Source: Sorangium cellulosum So ce56 (GTDB lineage: Bacteria > Myxococcota_A > Polyangia > Polyangiales > Polyangiaceae). From it: DNA of 64,000 nt. The notes beneath the pieces are model-generated. The model ran no database searches. It saw nothing but the letters and a program-made list of their open reading frames with translations, and was not told the origin of the DNA. Position numbers and translations under genes: made by a program. Positions 63,765 through 64,000 of the stretch are shown here, one piece after another; position 1 is the stretch's first letter; each line of letters opens with the position of its first letter. The stretch spans positions 4,918,501-4,982,500 of the forward strand of contig NC_010162.1 of NCBI RefSeq assembly GCF_000067165.1. The letters are read 5' to 3'.

Positions 63765-64000
63765 CTACAGCGGGTTTCCGCCCCCCTCTGCACCATCCAG
63801 AGCCGCAGCAGAGCGGCGGCGGCGAAGCCGGGCGAGCACCGCGGCGACGCCGAGGAGGACGGAGAGGCGCGCGGCATTGCGCTCGGCGGGGGCGCCGACG
63901 ACGCCGCAGGAGCAGGACGGGACCTCCGACGGATCGATCTGCGGGACGCACTGGTTCGCGAGGTTGCACACCATGCCATCGACGCAGTCGGCCACCGATC
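63765..64000 (-). CDS. 3' end of a surface protein with MYXO-CTERM-like tail (partial)
   Basis: At least 76 C-terminal residues; the gene continues beyond the right edge. The end shows a Cys-rich part (DCVDGMVCNLANQCVPQ, SCSCGVVGAP), a hydrophobic helix (AARLSVLLGVAAVLARL) and an Arg cluster (RRRR). That order is the one of the myxobacterial C-terminal sorting signal processed by a rhombosortase-like protease. The extra 18 residues after the Arg cluster are unusual. The upstream function cannot be determined. Confidence 0.6.
   Translation of the reverse strand, partial: SVADCVDGMVCNLANQCVPQIDPSEVPSCSCGVVGAPAERNAARLSVLLGVAAVLARLRRRRSAAALDGAEGGGNPL

Overview
The window is very GC-rich DNA with long overlapping open frames and tightly packed genes. 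It looks like a chromosome segment of a large-genome myxobacterium, most likely Sorangium/Polyangium-like. The basis is Hanks-type Ser/Thr kinases with long linkers and PEGA-type domains, many lipoproteins, Sel1 and thrombospondin type 3 repeat secreted proteins, orphan RHS genes, and a C-terminal Cys-hydrophobic-Arg tail resembling the myxobacterial MYXO-CTERM sorting signal at the right edge. This assignment is inference; no rRNA or tRNA gene was seen.

Layout. 0-10 kb: an RHS remnant running in frame into an M14 peptidase, a secreted DUF4360 protein, a RES-type toxin-antitoxin pair, a ligase-polymerase LigD lacking the nuclease domain, and a membrane alpha/beta hydrolase. 10-18 kb: a cysK-cysE cysteine operon, a SelW-like protein, a stand-alone MgtE N-domain fragment, a Sel1-repeat lipoprotein, a large palindrome, and a PHP/endonuclease Q-like domain fused to a UvrD-type helicase. 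18-30 kb: mostly housekeeping or membrane genes (NAGPA-domain protein, DEAD-box helicase with a tandem-repeat tail, M23 lipoprotein, SPW-like protein, dicarboxylate symporter, kinase, hotdog protein, Uma2 nuclease, methionine aminopeptidase), plus an extreme methionine-repeat protein at 24.3 kb.

30-44 kb is the accessory part. It holds a truncated LysR gene, an inositol monophosphatase/ADP-ribosylglycohydrolase fusion, a STAND ATPase placed where the immunity gene of an RHS toxin would be expected, an RHS gene broken by deletion and frameshift with a YwqJ-like deaminase tip, a 6-phosphogluconate dehydrogenase, a stressosome-like STAS protein, and a TIR-STAND-TPR protein with nearly identical TPR units. 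A degraded frame and a 26-bp tandem array follow. With the RES toxin, several genes here plausibly act on NAD+ or ADP-ribose or in biological conflict. That link is inference from domains and position.

44-64 kb: a thrombospondin-type-3 secreted protein, a four-gene BMP-family nucleoside ABC importer, a VWA lipoprotein, an SLC13 permease/glycerate kinase operon, a membrane metallophosphoesterase, a formylglycine-generating-enzyme-like protein, a Gly/Cys-rich lipoprotein, a PEGA-type kinase followed by a TPR-PEGA outer-membrane barrel protein, and the 3' end of a surface protein. Several convergent gene pairs are separated by clear hairpins that probably serve as shared terminators.
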